Shown here: positions 29,542 to 43,279 of the stretch, piece by piece | Numbering within the stretch: position 1 is the first letter of the stretch | How the letters are laid out: every line of letters begins with the position of its first letter | NCBI GenBank assembly: GCA_039621445.1 | Contig: CP154955.1 | Span: forward strand, 4,521,284-4,585,283 | Reading direction: 5' to 3' | DNA length: 64,000 nt | Source: Euglena gracilis | Taxonomy: Eukaryota > Euglenida > Euglenophyceae > Euglenales | Made by a program: the position numbers and the translations under genes | The notes under the pieces: model-generated | Told to the model about the DNA's origin: nothing | The model's input: only the letters and a program-made list of their open reading frames with translations | Database searches by the model: none

Positions 29542-31428
29542 ACCACCCTGCCACCCCATCGCGCTTCGCTGGGGAAAATTCTGACCCGAAGTCCCGCCCC
29601 TGGGAAACGAGAAGGTGGTAGGCACCCCCACCATGCAATACCTATTCAGCTCTGGGAGTGGAGTCTGCAAATTCACTTTGTGACATTTACTCCCCCCCGT
29701 TAACCAAATTCAGCCACTAGGGATCGAATGCGGTCCAGAATCAAAAATACGAAAAACACACCTTTTGACGTTTCGGGTGAATGGGCGATGGTCCCGATGC
29801 GAGGAAGCAATTCTTTTTCCTGATGTCGATCTGTTCTTGTGCTTCCCATGGCAGTTATTATGGCGATTCCAGCATCGGTGTGCAGCAAAGAAAAGCAACC
29901 ACCAGCCAGATTTCAGTGTGCCAACAAAAGGAGGGTATCATTCCACGGAATGGGAATCGCTGCATGATCGGTTCACAAACGGTCCTTTCATTTGCATTCC
30001 GGACGGGACTCGGCCGGGCTGCTCCCCTCGTATCAATATTTCCGGCGGCACCGCCATCACGATCGGGCCTGCTCGTCGGTTTGCCGTAGGATTCGCGACG
30101 TTTGCCATCGGAGATGCTTACTGATAGACTGTGTGGTTTTTTTGTCCAAAATTACATAACACTGATCGCATATCGCATGAAACTCAGGTGAGGGTGGGGG
30201 CTATGGTGGAGGATTTGGATATTCTTCATTGCAAAGTTGAGAATATAAATTTATATATATTCACTCCCCCCCCCAAATACAAAACTCCCCGTTTTTTGGG
30301 GCGGGGGCGAGATTTCAATCCCACAGGTTTTTTTATATTTTGGGGGGGTTTTTCATTTGAGGGGGTAAATGTGGGTAGTATTCGGTTAGGAGGACAGTTG
30401 GGGTTAGGGACAGAGTTAAGGATTGGCCTGAGATCCGCAGGAAGGGGCACAAGGGGTCATACCATATCTAACACCTCAGCATTTGCCCTCCCCCCCTGTG
30501 GGCTAACTCACAGTGCGACGCTCGCCAACCGGCGTGATCCCCGCGGGCAAACCCGGAACCGCCGCCCCACGGCAGTGGGGGCCGGTGTCCCAGGCCCTGC
30601 CCCAACCCCGCTTCGGCCGCCCTCGGCAGCCCCGTCCCCGTCCCTTGACCCGCCCGGCGCCGTGATCTGTGCTGACACTCGTCCAAGTGGCGCAGGGACC
30701 GCCGGCGATGGCGCTGTCCTCGTGTGTCAGTCCAGCGGTCTCCTCTTGCAGCGTGCCCCCCCTCCAGTTCCCCACCCCTTTGAGGTTGTCAATCCCCTTG
30801 GGAAGGTGTCACTGTGGCGAGCTGTATGGGCCCTGGGTGTCAATATCCCGGGACTGGACCCTTCAACGCCAGGGTCTGCCGTTTTGCATCTGTGGACTCG
30901 TGGTTGGGGTCATGGATCTGCTCTACCGTGGTGGGATCCCTCCCCCTGAGGAGGTGGGTGGGTGGGTTTCGCGAGTGCTGAACCCGGTCCATTTGGACGG
31001 GCTGATGGCCAGCTTGTAAAATCTTATGAAGGGTCTTCTGTCGATTTGGGGGTTTTTGGGGGGTTTTTTGCTCGGTAATTTTTTTCCCCAGTCTAATCCC
31101 TGTGCCCATCTTTGTGAAACCAAGAGATTTCAAACAAACGTTCAAGTGAGGCCTAACAGACTGAGGCGCAGCTTTTCGAAAAGATTTCTTTTTGACTGCT
31201 TGCTCTTGAAGGTTGCAACAGAAATCCCACGCTTTGTTATAGCTCGCATCTCGAAATTGGACCGCAGAGGGGAGGGTTGTATTTTGGGGGAGGACAATAT
31301 TTGGGGGGGAGGGTTTACTGTGGGGGAAGGGTGGGGTACTGTGGGGGCACGGTGAGGTGCTGTGGGAGCTCCAGCTTACGCCATCCCTCCCCCATGTCCG
31401 CTTCTCTCTCTCTGCCCCAGTCCTCATC
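29542..31428. other. 5' flank of copy 2 peptidase gene
   Basis: Aligns with unit 1 upstream DNA and contains the empty sites for the unit 1 elements 5463-5866 (at 30119-30120) and 6212-6480 (at 30460-30461). No core promoter could be assigned. Confidence 0.55.
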
Positions 31429-31557
31429 ATGAAGCACGTGATCGTCGCTGTGCTGGCCCTGACGACGGCTGTGGACGCGCGCTGGCTGCGGGGGGACGCC
31501 GGCCTGTGGAAGGACTTCAAGTCCACCTACAACAAGCAGTACCTTAACGTTACGGAA
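31429..31557 (+). CDS. Copy 2 exon 1
   Basis: ATG 31429. Same 43 residues as copy 1 exon 1 (signal peptide MKHVIVAVLALTTAVDA). Donor GAA|GTGTGC. Confidence 0.9.
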
Positions 31558-33034
31558 GTGTGCCAGCGCGTAGTCTGGTTGCACATAGTTTACCGCGAGG
31601 ATATTATTGTATGGAGGATGTTAATTGTAAGAGTGGATACATCACATCCAGCACCTCCAGCAATGAATCCCGACAAAACCCAACAAATCTGGACAACAAT
31701 TTTTGGGCCATCTGGAGGAGGGGTTCGGACAAATCCCAGCAAATCCTGACAAATCCCGGCAAACCCCAACAACAACAGAAAATTTTCAACCAGAACTGAT
31801 TTAAACAAGCTGATGCCGATGCCAAGCTTATTTCTGATTGCTGGCACAGTTGAAAGGAAAGCAGAAAAAATGCAATTTTTGATCAAATCGGTAGCTTGTG
31901 GCAATGCTGATGATACCCGCCAACTAAGTTCAGCTCCAACAAAAAAACCATCTGCTCGGGTGGCTCTCATTTACAAATTTGTGAATTCAAAAAAAAGCTT
32001 CAGCAAAGAAAATCAGAGAAACCAGAGAAAAGAGGTGAAAGAAAAGAGGTTGTGAAACAGGGGAAAAGAGAGGGGCAATATTCCCTTGTAGCAGCAGATA
32101 GACCTGGTCATCAGACATCAGAGAGCTTCAAAGAGGATGGGCGCAATTCAAAAGATTCAGATGATGGCAATAAGTTGGATGAAGTTGCCCATATGGGTAT
32201 GTTTTGATTGGTTCTTTGTTTTAACAACCCAAAATACCCCTCCCATCAGAGATGAATTTTGGTTGTTTTATTGACCCGTAGACAAGTGTTTGTGCTTGGG
32301 CAAGGGGGGGGGTATTGTTGTTGCAATCCAAAGGAATTGCTGCAATTCCCTACAATAACATCGCAGTGTTTGCCAATATTTCACCAAGAAAATTGCCCCG
32401 CCCCTTTGTACTCCCCCCTGTCGAGGGTATTAGCAGCCAACCCCTGGTCAGAGACAAATATCGTGCACACATACACTCACTTGCGGTGTTTGGACAGGGG
32501 CAGCAGGCATGGTAAGCATTTTAGATGCCAAGTTTGCATTGGGGCCCAAAATGCTAACTCCAAACTCTACAGACAAGATGACAAGATCTGATTTCACATA
32601 TCAACCACATTGTCATCATATTCCACTGGCCTCGGATCAAATCTCGACAAATTCGGATTAGAGACAAACTTCTTCCAAATTCTGTGGATTGGACCCCACC
32701 TCCAGTTCTCAAAACCTGACAATTTCCGGCAACTCCCGCCAACCCCTGACAAATCCCAGCAACAGTACCATATGCCAAGCAAGCACCTATGGTAAAAATG
32801 GCCGAAAATGGCCGAAAATGGCCGAAAATGGCCGAAAATGGCCGAAAATGAAATTTTGGGCTCTATAGGTGGGGGTCCCGAAAATGGCCGAAAATGGCCG
32901 AAAATGAGAAAAAATTTGTTGCAAATTTTTTTTGAGTTTTTTTTTTTTTGCCTAACAGTTTCTTTTTCCCTGAGGGGCAATTTTCAGTGCGTCTGATCCT
33001 TGTCTCTGTGCAGCCTCTCTTCTTTTGTTATTAT

Positions 33035-33166
33035 GCCTGGCCCTGCAACACATGCTGCTCAAAGAACCACCTCCGAAAGGGTTATTTGGGCCAAAGCTGA
33101 TATTTTGATGGCATTTCAGAAAAAAATTGGTGACAAGGGCGATCCTGGCAATTTTTTTTGTATATT
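33035..33166 (+). pseudogene. Coding-like fragment inside the 2-kb element, first copy
   Basis: ATG at 33035 opens MPGPATHAAQRTTSERVIWA then KADILMAFQKKIGDKGDPGN. The W-x-x-A-D and GDxGN spacing recalls Myb/SANT-like N-terminal domains found in some transposon proteins, but the match is only suggestive. A related fragment lies at 34104-34189. Confidence 0.35.
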
Positions 33167-33528
33167 TTGAAGAATTAAACCCATTTTTGGAATAATTCCT
33201 CCACAAATTTCCATATTACTCCCATGTTGGCCATTTTGGATCAATTGTTGCTAATTTTGGGGATATTTTTGCACTGATTTGGCAAATTTTGGGCTAATTT
33301 GGGTCAATATGAGCACATTTTATGGCATTTTGCGCCATTTTGGTGATTTTGGGTTATTTTTCACAATTTTGGGGACATTGTTGGCGTTTTTGGGCAAGTT
33401 TAGGTTTTTTGAAGCAATTTTAGCTCATTTTGATTGCTTTTTGGGGCCTTTTGCGGTCAATTTTGGGTTTTTTGTGGTCATTTTTTTTGGGTTTCTGTGG
33501 TCATTTGCTAGGTTGGGAGCCAGTGGAT

Positions 33529-34005
33529 GCAGTGGTTACAGATACTGGACAAGATGCAATGGATGCAGATGCTGAACAAGATGCAGACTGAACAAGATGT
33601 TGACACTGGACAAGATGCAGATGCTGTGTGAGATGCAGATGCTATACAAGATGCAGATGCTGAACAAGATGCAGACACTGGACAAGATGTAGACACTGGA
33701 CAAGATGCAGATGCCGTACAAGATGCAGGTGCTGGACAAGATGCAGATGCTGAACAAGATGCAGGCACTGGACAAGATGCAGACGCTGGACAAGATGCAA
33801 ATGCTGTACAAGATGCAGATGCCGGACAAGATGCAGATATTGGACAAGATGCAGACGTTGTTCAAGATGCAGACACTGGACAAGATGTCGACACTGGAGA
33901 AGATACCACCATACAAGATGCAGAAATTGCTGATGCAATGGATGTAGATATTGGACAAGGTGTAGATGCTGGGCGAGATGTGATGTTGAACAAGATGCAG
34001 ACATT
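33529..34005. repeat. 18-bp minisatellite encoding a D-A-D-x-x-Q repeat
   Basis: About 25 copies of a unit like GGACAAGATGCAGACACT. One frame is open from about 33633 to past 33990 and encodes six-residue DADTGQ-like repeats; the unit length is a multiple of three. Confidence 0.85.
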
Positions 34006-34103
34006 GGGTGAGCACATTTGATGTCAATATTTCAACATTGTGGACCAATCACATGTTTGCTTGCTTTTGTTTGCTTGCTTTTGTTTGCTTTTCTTTGCTT
34101 GCA

Positions 34104-34189
34104 CATGCTACTCAACGAACCACCTCCGAATGGGTTATTTGGGCCAAAGCCGATGGTTTTGATGACATTTCAGAAAATTGTGCTGACTA
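34104..34189 (+). pseudogene. Coding-like fragment inside the 2-kb element, second copy
   Basis: Encodes AHATQRTTSEWVIWAKADGF then DDISENCAD-stop, a direct repeat of the fragment at 33048-33120. The two copies bracket the minisatellite. Confidence 0.35.
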
Positions 34190-35740
34190 GGTGCAATTAG
34201 GCAAAGTACGTGAAGCGTTTTTTTCTCTGTTAAAGGTGTGATTCCTGCATTAGGTTTATTGCACACAAGTGGATGGGATATAACAGTGCCACCATCAAAC
34301 AATGTTGCTTGGGGTATCAAGTTGGAATAGGTGAGGGGAAGTTGTTTGTGAAAAGCATCCACTCCAAGAGGCTTGAAGAGAAAAGCACCAGTTTTGGTGT
34401 TGCCATTCACCATTGTGGTTAATATGTCATGTGCCAACCACTCTCATGAAGCGTCCCAAAAACCCCCAGCAAAAAAAAGACCAAAGTGGACAAGAGCCTC
34501 TCTGGCAGGAAAAAAGAAGCTTATTCCCAAAACCTTGCATTTGCATATTGCAACAAAAAGCTCTTTGACCTCTTTAATCCCCGAGTACCCCATTCCTAAC
34601 GGACCTCTTTGGATGCGTTAGCTTGTCACGGCTGTTTTCATATTGACTGAATGATCAAAATGTATTGTTGGTGTGAAAGAATTTTAAGGCAGCTTTACCC
34701 CCCACCTATAGGAAAAAATGGCTGAAAATGGCCGAAAATGGCCGAAAATGGCCGAAAATGGCCGAAAATGGCCGAAAATGGCGAAAATCTGGGGGTCAAC
34801 TATAGGTGCTTGATGCCAAGTAACCGGAGGTGCTTGATCGTGTCCCCAGCGCCGAAGGCGCAGGAGCCCAAACAGCCATTGTCAAGGGCCCTGTGCCGGG
34901 GCCGGCCGCAGCCGGGACCCCAAGCCGGCCCCTCCCCTGCGGGGAGTGCGTCTGCGGTGGGCGAGCCCCTCATGCCCCAAGGCAACTCCCCTCCCAGGGG
35001 TCGCTTAACGGAGCTGGGATGGGAGTGGCTGGCTGAGAATGGGGGGGGGGACTCTTGGGTTTCTTGCCTGGCAAGCCGGGCTTCCTTTTAACTCGGAAGA
35101 TTCTCCGGCTGGGTCTGGGGGGCCCATCCCTGGGAGTCCCAGGGTCCCACGCAGGAGGTGGGGCATATATTTTTTGGTGTGCCGGAATTTTTGAAAAATG
35201 GCAGGGAAATGGGTATTTTCATACGGATGACATTTTTTTGAGGCCAACATGAAAGATGTTTGTTTGCACAGAATTCCATGACTTCAAGAAACGATGAAAA
35301 ATGGAGGTTAGGTTTTTTTGTCCAATCAGTTTTATTTCCGCGGCCTCCTGGAAGGGGTTGGACCCAGGTGTTTTTTTCTGGGGCTTTCAAAAGAGAAAAG
35401 CCTGTCACTGTCAAAATTTTCTCGCCTGATGCCAGAAAAATTTCCATTTCTGATCCCCCCCATCCCACGCCGACTTCTTTGTACTTTTTTTTTTCTTCCC
35501 AGGGTAGAGCGAGGTGCAGGGCTGCAAATCGGCCGTTTTGGCCATACCACTGTTTAGGTGGGACAATGTCCCTCGTTACACCCCCCCCACAATCCCGAAT
35601 CCCATTATGAGACAGCTGCATGTCGCCTGATGTTTTTTTTATCTTAAAAAATGACACACAATGACACAGTTTTGCCATTTTGGCGGTTGAAAGCTCCGTC
35701 ACCCGCAACAATACTTTTGCATTGCCTTGCCCCCCGGCAG

Positions 35741-35789
35741 GAGGCAGATCGCTACCGCTGCTTCGTGTCCAACCTGGATCGCATCGAGC
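35741..35789 (+). CDS. Copy 2 exon 2
   Basis: EADRYRCFVSNLDRIE plus one base. Acceptor GGCAG|GAG. Same nonconventional 3' edge as copy 1. Confidence 0.85.
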
Positions 35790-36362
35790 AGCCAAGGCCT
35801 CGCTGTAACTCAAAGAGACCCCACCCTGAGACTCAAAAAGACCCCACCCATTTTTTTTAAGCCTGGCGACCTGGGGACAGGTGGTTTGGTGGCCCAGACT
35901 TTTCTTTGAGGAAGTTTGCACCCTATGCTGGGTATATGGGCAGGCAGGGGGGCATGACATTTTCGGACTGGGGGGTCGGGTTTTGGGTAGTGCTATAGCA
36001 CACCCCCCCGGCGCCAAAGGATCCGGGGGCCCGAGAATAGACATTTTAAAGGGAACGTAGCCGGGTCGGCAGGCACCGGGACCCAAAACAACCCCCCCCA
36101 GGGGGAGTAGGCTTGCTATCGGCAGGCTCCCTTTAGCACAAGGCACCCCCCCCTCCCCCCAGGCTTGGTCTGGGGACCCCTCCACCTTTTATCAGAGCAC
36201 GGGCTTTGGCTGTGGAATTACTTGGCTTCACCTTTGGTTTATCTATAAAAGGCTAGTGAACATTTTTGAACAAAAACTGGCAACAGTGCTTAAGGCGGTT
36301 GATTGTCATGTTTTGTGGGGGGGGGGGGGGGGGGGGGGGGGAGGGGGGGGGGGGGGGGGGGT

Positions 36363-36393
<31 letters not shown>

Positions 36394-36843
36394 GTGGTGA
36401 TTATTTGGCTCATAATCTGGTGTAGGAGTAAAGTAAGGAGTAGGAGTAGGAGTAGGAGTAGGATCTGGTGTAGGAGTAATTGTTATTTGGATGCTTGTTC
36501 AAATTTTAAATGAAAGATTTTTTGCAATAATACTTTTGAAACACATTATTTTATTATCACGGTATATGCTATCAATATTTTGTTATAATTTTTTAATAAT
36601 TTTTTTTAATAATAACAATAATTTTATCACAATTTTATTGTTGTTGTTGTTGTTGTTGTTATTGTTATTGTTATTATTATAGTTGCCAATTTTAGTATTT
36701 TTTTTACGTTTTAAAAGTGCACTGTAAGGTAAATGGAATTAAACAACTGCAGTTGAAGTGTCCAGTGACCTCCCCCTGCTCTCCCGAATGAACGGGTTGG
36801 TCCTCCTCCAGTCGGCCGGGCCACTGGGCGGGGCCCTGCGGGC
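35790..36843 (+). other. Copy 2 intron 2, nonconventional
   Basis: Same ends as copy 1 (AGCCAAGGCC ... CCCTGCGGGC). Contains the segment inverted relative to copy 1 (35925-36305), a near-pure G tract and TTG/TTA repeats. Confidence 0.7.
36316..36392. repeat. Poly-G tract, about 77 bases
   Basis: G with only isolated A/T interruptions at 36341, 36362, 36393 and 36395. Can form G-quadruplexes. Followed by AGGAGT repeats (36425-36475) and a TTG/TTA block (36500-36690). Confidence 0.95.
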
Positions 36844-36918
36844 AGCTGAACAAGCACGAGCCGGACGGGGCAGTGCACGCCGTCAATGCGTTCGCCGACC
36901 TGTGCCGGGAGGAGTTCC
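36844..36918 (+). CDS. Copy 2 exon 3
   Basis: Same residues as copy 1 exon 3. The donor site reads TTCC|GCGCGT (GC) where copy 1 has GTGCGT. Confidence 0.86.
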
Positions 36919-37659
<741 letters not shown>

Positions 37660-37769
37660 TGGCTCGGCCCCGCAGCATGTACCACGGCGTGACGCTCACC
37701 CCGCGGAAGAAGAACTACTACGGCTTGCTGCACCTGCTCCAGGACCAGATGGCGGCCTACATCAAGAAG
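37660..37769 (+). CDS. Copy 2 exon 4
   Basis: ARPRSMYHGVTLTPRKKNYY then GLLHLLQDQMAAYIKK. Acceptor CACGCAG, donor AAG|GTTTGC, same phases as copy 1. Confidence 0.78.
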
Positions 37770-39838
<2,069 letters not shown>

Positions 39839-39975
39839 GAGTTGGTGGAGTGCTCGCGGCCGCGGGGGTGCCTGGGGGGCATGATGGACGACGCCTTCCA
39901 GTGGGTCCACAACAACGGCGGCATCACGACGGAGGAGGACTACCCCTACACCAGCGGCTACGCCCAGGGCGGAGC
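39839..39975 (+). CDS. Copy 2 exon 6
   Basis: As copy 1 with one change (GGIT for GGVT). The 3' edge is GGAGC|CATATAT, again without GT. Confidence 0.9.
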
Positions 39976-40469
39976 CATATATTTGTGCCCCTCCCCCCGT
40001 CTGGGACAGCACTGGGCCGTCCTTGTGTTGGAAGGGTTGGAACACAGCTCTCACGTTTCACAGCTCATAGCTGCATTTTGGGAACGCCGTTTCGGAATAT
40101 TCCTCAAGTTCTCCGCTGCACAAAGGTATCCGTTCAAATTGGGAGGTTAATTTCAACTCGTTGTTTTGGGTGAGGTTTTTAATTTGCTGTGTTGCTGTGC
40201 CCTGCTTGTGGCTCGTCTGGCGAATGCATCAAGGAGCAGACATTTTCTCCGCGGAATGCAGTGGTTGTAGTCCAAAGGAGCAAAACTTACAGAGAGAGAG
40301 AGTGGTGAAGGGTCAAGAAAAGCAACACACTGGACCAGCACCGAAGGACACACATACAGAAATACAGAAAAGGGCCAAAATTATTTCAGCATTTTGCCAA
40401 AGGAGCCAAATCGCCACCCAATTTTTTGGGGGGTAAGGCTCTAATTGTTGCAATGGTTGTCCCACGGGC
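39976..40469 (+). other. Copy 2 intron 6, no GT-AG
   Basis: Non-coding; supplies the empty site (GAGCCAAATC, 40403-40412) for the copy 1 element 19447-19740. Confidence 0.5.
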
Positions 40470-40545
40470 ATCGACAACGACGGAGAAAATGGCTGTGTGC
40501 GAGAAGCTGAAGCACGTCGCAGTTCAAGTGCGGGGCTACACTGAT
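40470..40545 (+). CDS. Copy 2 exon 7
   Basis: STTTEKMAVCEKLKHVAVQV then RGYTD. Donor GAT|GTATGC. Confidence 0.76.
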
Positions 40546-42644
40546 GTATGCCTGTGCCATCCCTGGAAGAGCATTGCCAGGCTACATGCACACATTCGGC
40601 CCGCACCGTGCACATTCCAATGTTCATGAAAGGTTTTTTAAACATTTCCTACTTATTAACTCCTCCCCCTAATTCAATGTCATGAAAGCTCAGGGCAGGG
40701 GAATTTGACTTATTTGGGAATACAATTTGTATTATTTCGAAAATGTAAGCTTCTCAGACCGAAACTTGAAAATGTCCCTTTTGTCCGCACTTTCAAATTC
40801 ACCAAATTTTATACAAAATTCAAACGGGGCACCGCCTTTTGGGTTGAGTTTTGAATGAATGATATAGCCGCATCCCCAGCACCTGCTTTCTTTTGAAGCA
40901 AAATTATCAGCCCTCAGGTTCACCAGCAGTTGTTCAGTTTGTGGGTCGAATTTTCAATGAATGACATAGCTACGTCCCAACACCTCTTTTCTTTATGAAG
41001 AAACCCTCGCAGCCCTGAAGTTCATCAGCAGAAGCTGTTCAGGTCTTTTAGAATATTGATGCAAGCTGCAATTAAAGGCGAGTCCGACACCCCCCTCCTG
41101 GGAAGTGCCTGGAGGCAGGTGGGGGGTAAATGCAAGTTGCATTATGTGCATTTCTCTTTACATTATCCAAAATCTTCAAGTCTTTTCTGTGCACAGTTTG
41201 CATAATTTGCATTTATCTCGAATTATTATTTTGTTTATGTGTTTTTTGTTTGCACCTGTTGATTTTTTTTGCATTGTTTCCATTTTTTGCATTTTTTTGC
41301 ATTGTTTATTAGAGGTGCTTGTTGCATCCTCCACCCTTCCCTGAGACCCCCCCAGTGCCAAACGGTAGACTGGGGGGGGGTAGTGGGTAGTCGGCCGACT
41401 AGTCGGCCGACTAGTCGGCCGACCAATTGGGTAGTCGGCCGACTAATTGGTCGGCCGACTAGTCGGCGGACCAATTGGGTAGTCGGCCGACTAGTCGGCC
41501 GACTACCCACTCTAATGTACTAACGGGTCAAAACCGCCGACTTTTAAGCCCCCCCCTGGGAAAATTTTTTTGTCTAAATCACCTCAACACCAGTCAAAAC
41601 CCACCCAAATGGCTCCAGAACCCCCCAATCGGGGGTGAATATGCAAAAAAATTGGGGGAAAATGTCCATTTTGGGCCACTTTTGACAAAAGTACACCTCT
41701 CCCCATTGAATTTTCAATATAAGTCAAAATTTGCACAAAAAAGGGTCTTATCCCTCCAAGTCTATTGCCAACATAGAAGGGATTTTGTTATTTGAGGGGG
41801 GGGGGTGCGGGGGGGGGGAGCCCCCCCCCCGCCTATGCCAAAGTGAACAACAAAAACGACATAGCCCCCGAGGATGGTGCCAACACAGAAGGGATGTTGT
41901 TTTGTGAGGGGGGGGTGCGGGGGGGGTGGAGCCCCCCCCGCCTATGCCAAAGTGAGCCACAAAAACGACTTAGCCCCCGAGTATGTTGCCAACACAGAAG
42001 GGATTTTGTTATTTTGAGTCTCGGATTGGGGTGGAGGGGGGAGTTTTCTGCCTCTCGTGATGCAGAACGCAGATTGCAGATTGCATTTCTAAAGGATTTT
42101 AATGTAATCCCTGTTTCATCATTGGTTTTTTACCCCTCCGGACCCCCATCAAGGGCCCACCGACCCCCCACTGACCAAAGATTTCCATCTGGGGGTGTTT
42201 ATTTAGGCGTAAGACACTTATTTGGACCCATCCGGACCATTTCCGGGTGATTTGGGCCCGCCACAGACCATTTTTATGACCGCCGACTAGCCACCGACTA
42301 GTTTCCATTGGATTTTGTTCATGGGGGGGGGCTTAACAGTCGGCGGTTTTGACCCGTTAGTACATTAGAGTGGGTAGTCGGCCGACTAGTTGGCCGACTA
42401 CCCACTACCCCCCCCCCCCTGTCTCGCCGACTAGCTACCGACTAGGCCTAGTCGGTGAACCAATTGGGTAGTCGGCCGACTAGTCGGCCGACTACCCACT
42501 ACCCCCCCCCCCCCAGTCTTCCGCCTTGCGCCGACCCCCCCCCCAGGATGGTTGAATTCGGTGTGGTCGTGGTCCAATGCAAGCGACACCTCGAAACGGC
42601 ATCCGACCCCCCCCCCTCGTTGCCCTCCCCCCACCGCTCCACAG
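40546..42644 (+). other. Copy 2 intron 7 (GT-AG)
   Basis: Twice the length of copy 1 intron 7 because of the element 41367-42519. Confidence 0.72.
41367..42519. mobile_element. TIR element with arrays of the palindrome GTCGGCCGACTA
   Basis: Ends AGACTGGGGGGGGGTAGTGG and its complement (42500-42519). More than a dozen copies of TAGTCGGCCGACTA cluster at both ends (41388-41510 and 42373-42500). Inside these lies a second inverted pair, CTCTAATGTACTAACGGGTC (41511) with its complement (42352-42371). The middle has three direct copies of a block including CGACTTAGCCCCCGAG-like sequence and poly-G. Absent from copy 1. No clear target duplication and no transposase. A short related piece (CCACTCTAATGTACC) is at 21823. 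Confidence 0.75.
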
Positions 42645-42728
42645 CTGCCGGAGGACGAGGAGCACATCGCGGCGTACGTGGCGGAGAAGGGCCCCGTGTC
42701 TATTGCTGTCGACGCGAGCCAGGGCTGG
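42645..42728 (+). CDS. Copy 2 exon 8
   Basis: LPEDEEHIAAYVAEKGPVSI then AVDASQGW, identical to copy 1. Confidence 0.9.
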
Positions 42729-43216
42729 CGGCCGGGGCGGCGTGGGCCGTGGTCACGGGCTCATGGGCGTGGCGGTCGTGGGTGGTGGTGGGCTTGTGTG
42801 GGCTCATGGTGGTCGTGGGGCACGGAGTTCCGCCCCCGGATCAGGCTTCTTTTTTTACTCCGAAGACCCAGGGGGGGGGGGTCCCGGGAATTTTCCAGTG
42901 TTAAAAAGAGTTTTGTCTCAGATTTTTCAACCCATCGTTGCCAAGATCTCCGCGGAATTTCTACGCGTCAAAGTGGATCAGTCCCGGTGTGGTTTCATGT
43001 CTGTCTGCCCTCCATCAGTGCCCGCAGTTGAGAGATGTCTGAACTTTTGGCAGAGTTTTTCCCGCCACCCCCCAACACCTCGCGCAGGACGGGTTTCTCG
43101 AGCACAGTTCTGTCCTGCGGATCGGTCTTGACTGCTGCCCGGCAGGCTGTTTGCCGGGCTGGGCCCCGGCGGGCTGCCGGCCCCCGGGCGATGCCCCCGC
43201 CCCGCCGCCCCGGGGG
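42729..43216 (+). other. Copy 2 intron 8, nonconventional
   Basis: CCGGGGCGG (42732-42740) pairs perfectly with CCGCCCCGG (43205-43213). Same cut positions as copy 1. Confidence 0.7.
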
Positions 43217-43279
43217 CAGCTGTACAGTGGCGGCATCAAGAAGTCCTGCGGCACTGCGCAGCTGGACCACGGGGTACTG
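43217..43279 (+). CDS. Copy 2 exon 9: catalytic histidine
   Basis: QLYSGGIKKSCGTAQLDHGV L, identical to copy 1. Donor CTG|GTGACC. Confidence 0.92.

Larger units (their letters stand above)
32780..34812. mobile_element. hAT-like element, 2.03 kb, 8-bp duplication and empty site
   Basis: Terminal inverted repeats CAAGCACCTATGGT and ACTATAGGTGCTTG, flanked by ATGCCAAG (32772-32779 and 34813-34820). Copy 1 has a single ATGCCAAG at 8054-8061. Just inside both ends lie arrays of the decamer AATGGCCGAA (32797-32850, 32877-32907 and 34727-34790), the arrangement of subterminal transposase sites. The interior holds two related coding-like fragments and an 18-bp minisatellite. A single end of the same kind occurs at 58868. 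Confidence 0.9.
31558..35740 (+). other. Copy 2 intron 1 (GT-AG), 4.2 kb
   Basis: Enlarged relative to copy 1 by about 680 extra bases near 31922-32598 and by the 2-kb element 32780-34812. The extra bases include a short ORF ending at 32055 with no recognised relative. Confidence 0.7.

Noticed and set aside
35088-36185. 365-codon minus-strand ORF
   Set aside because: It runs across intron 1, exon 2 and intron 2 of peptidase copy 2 on the opposite strand and is not conserved in copy 1.
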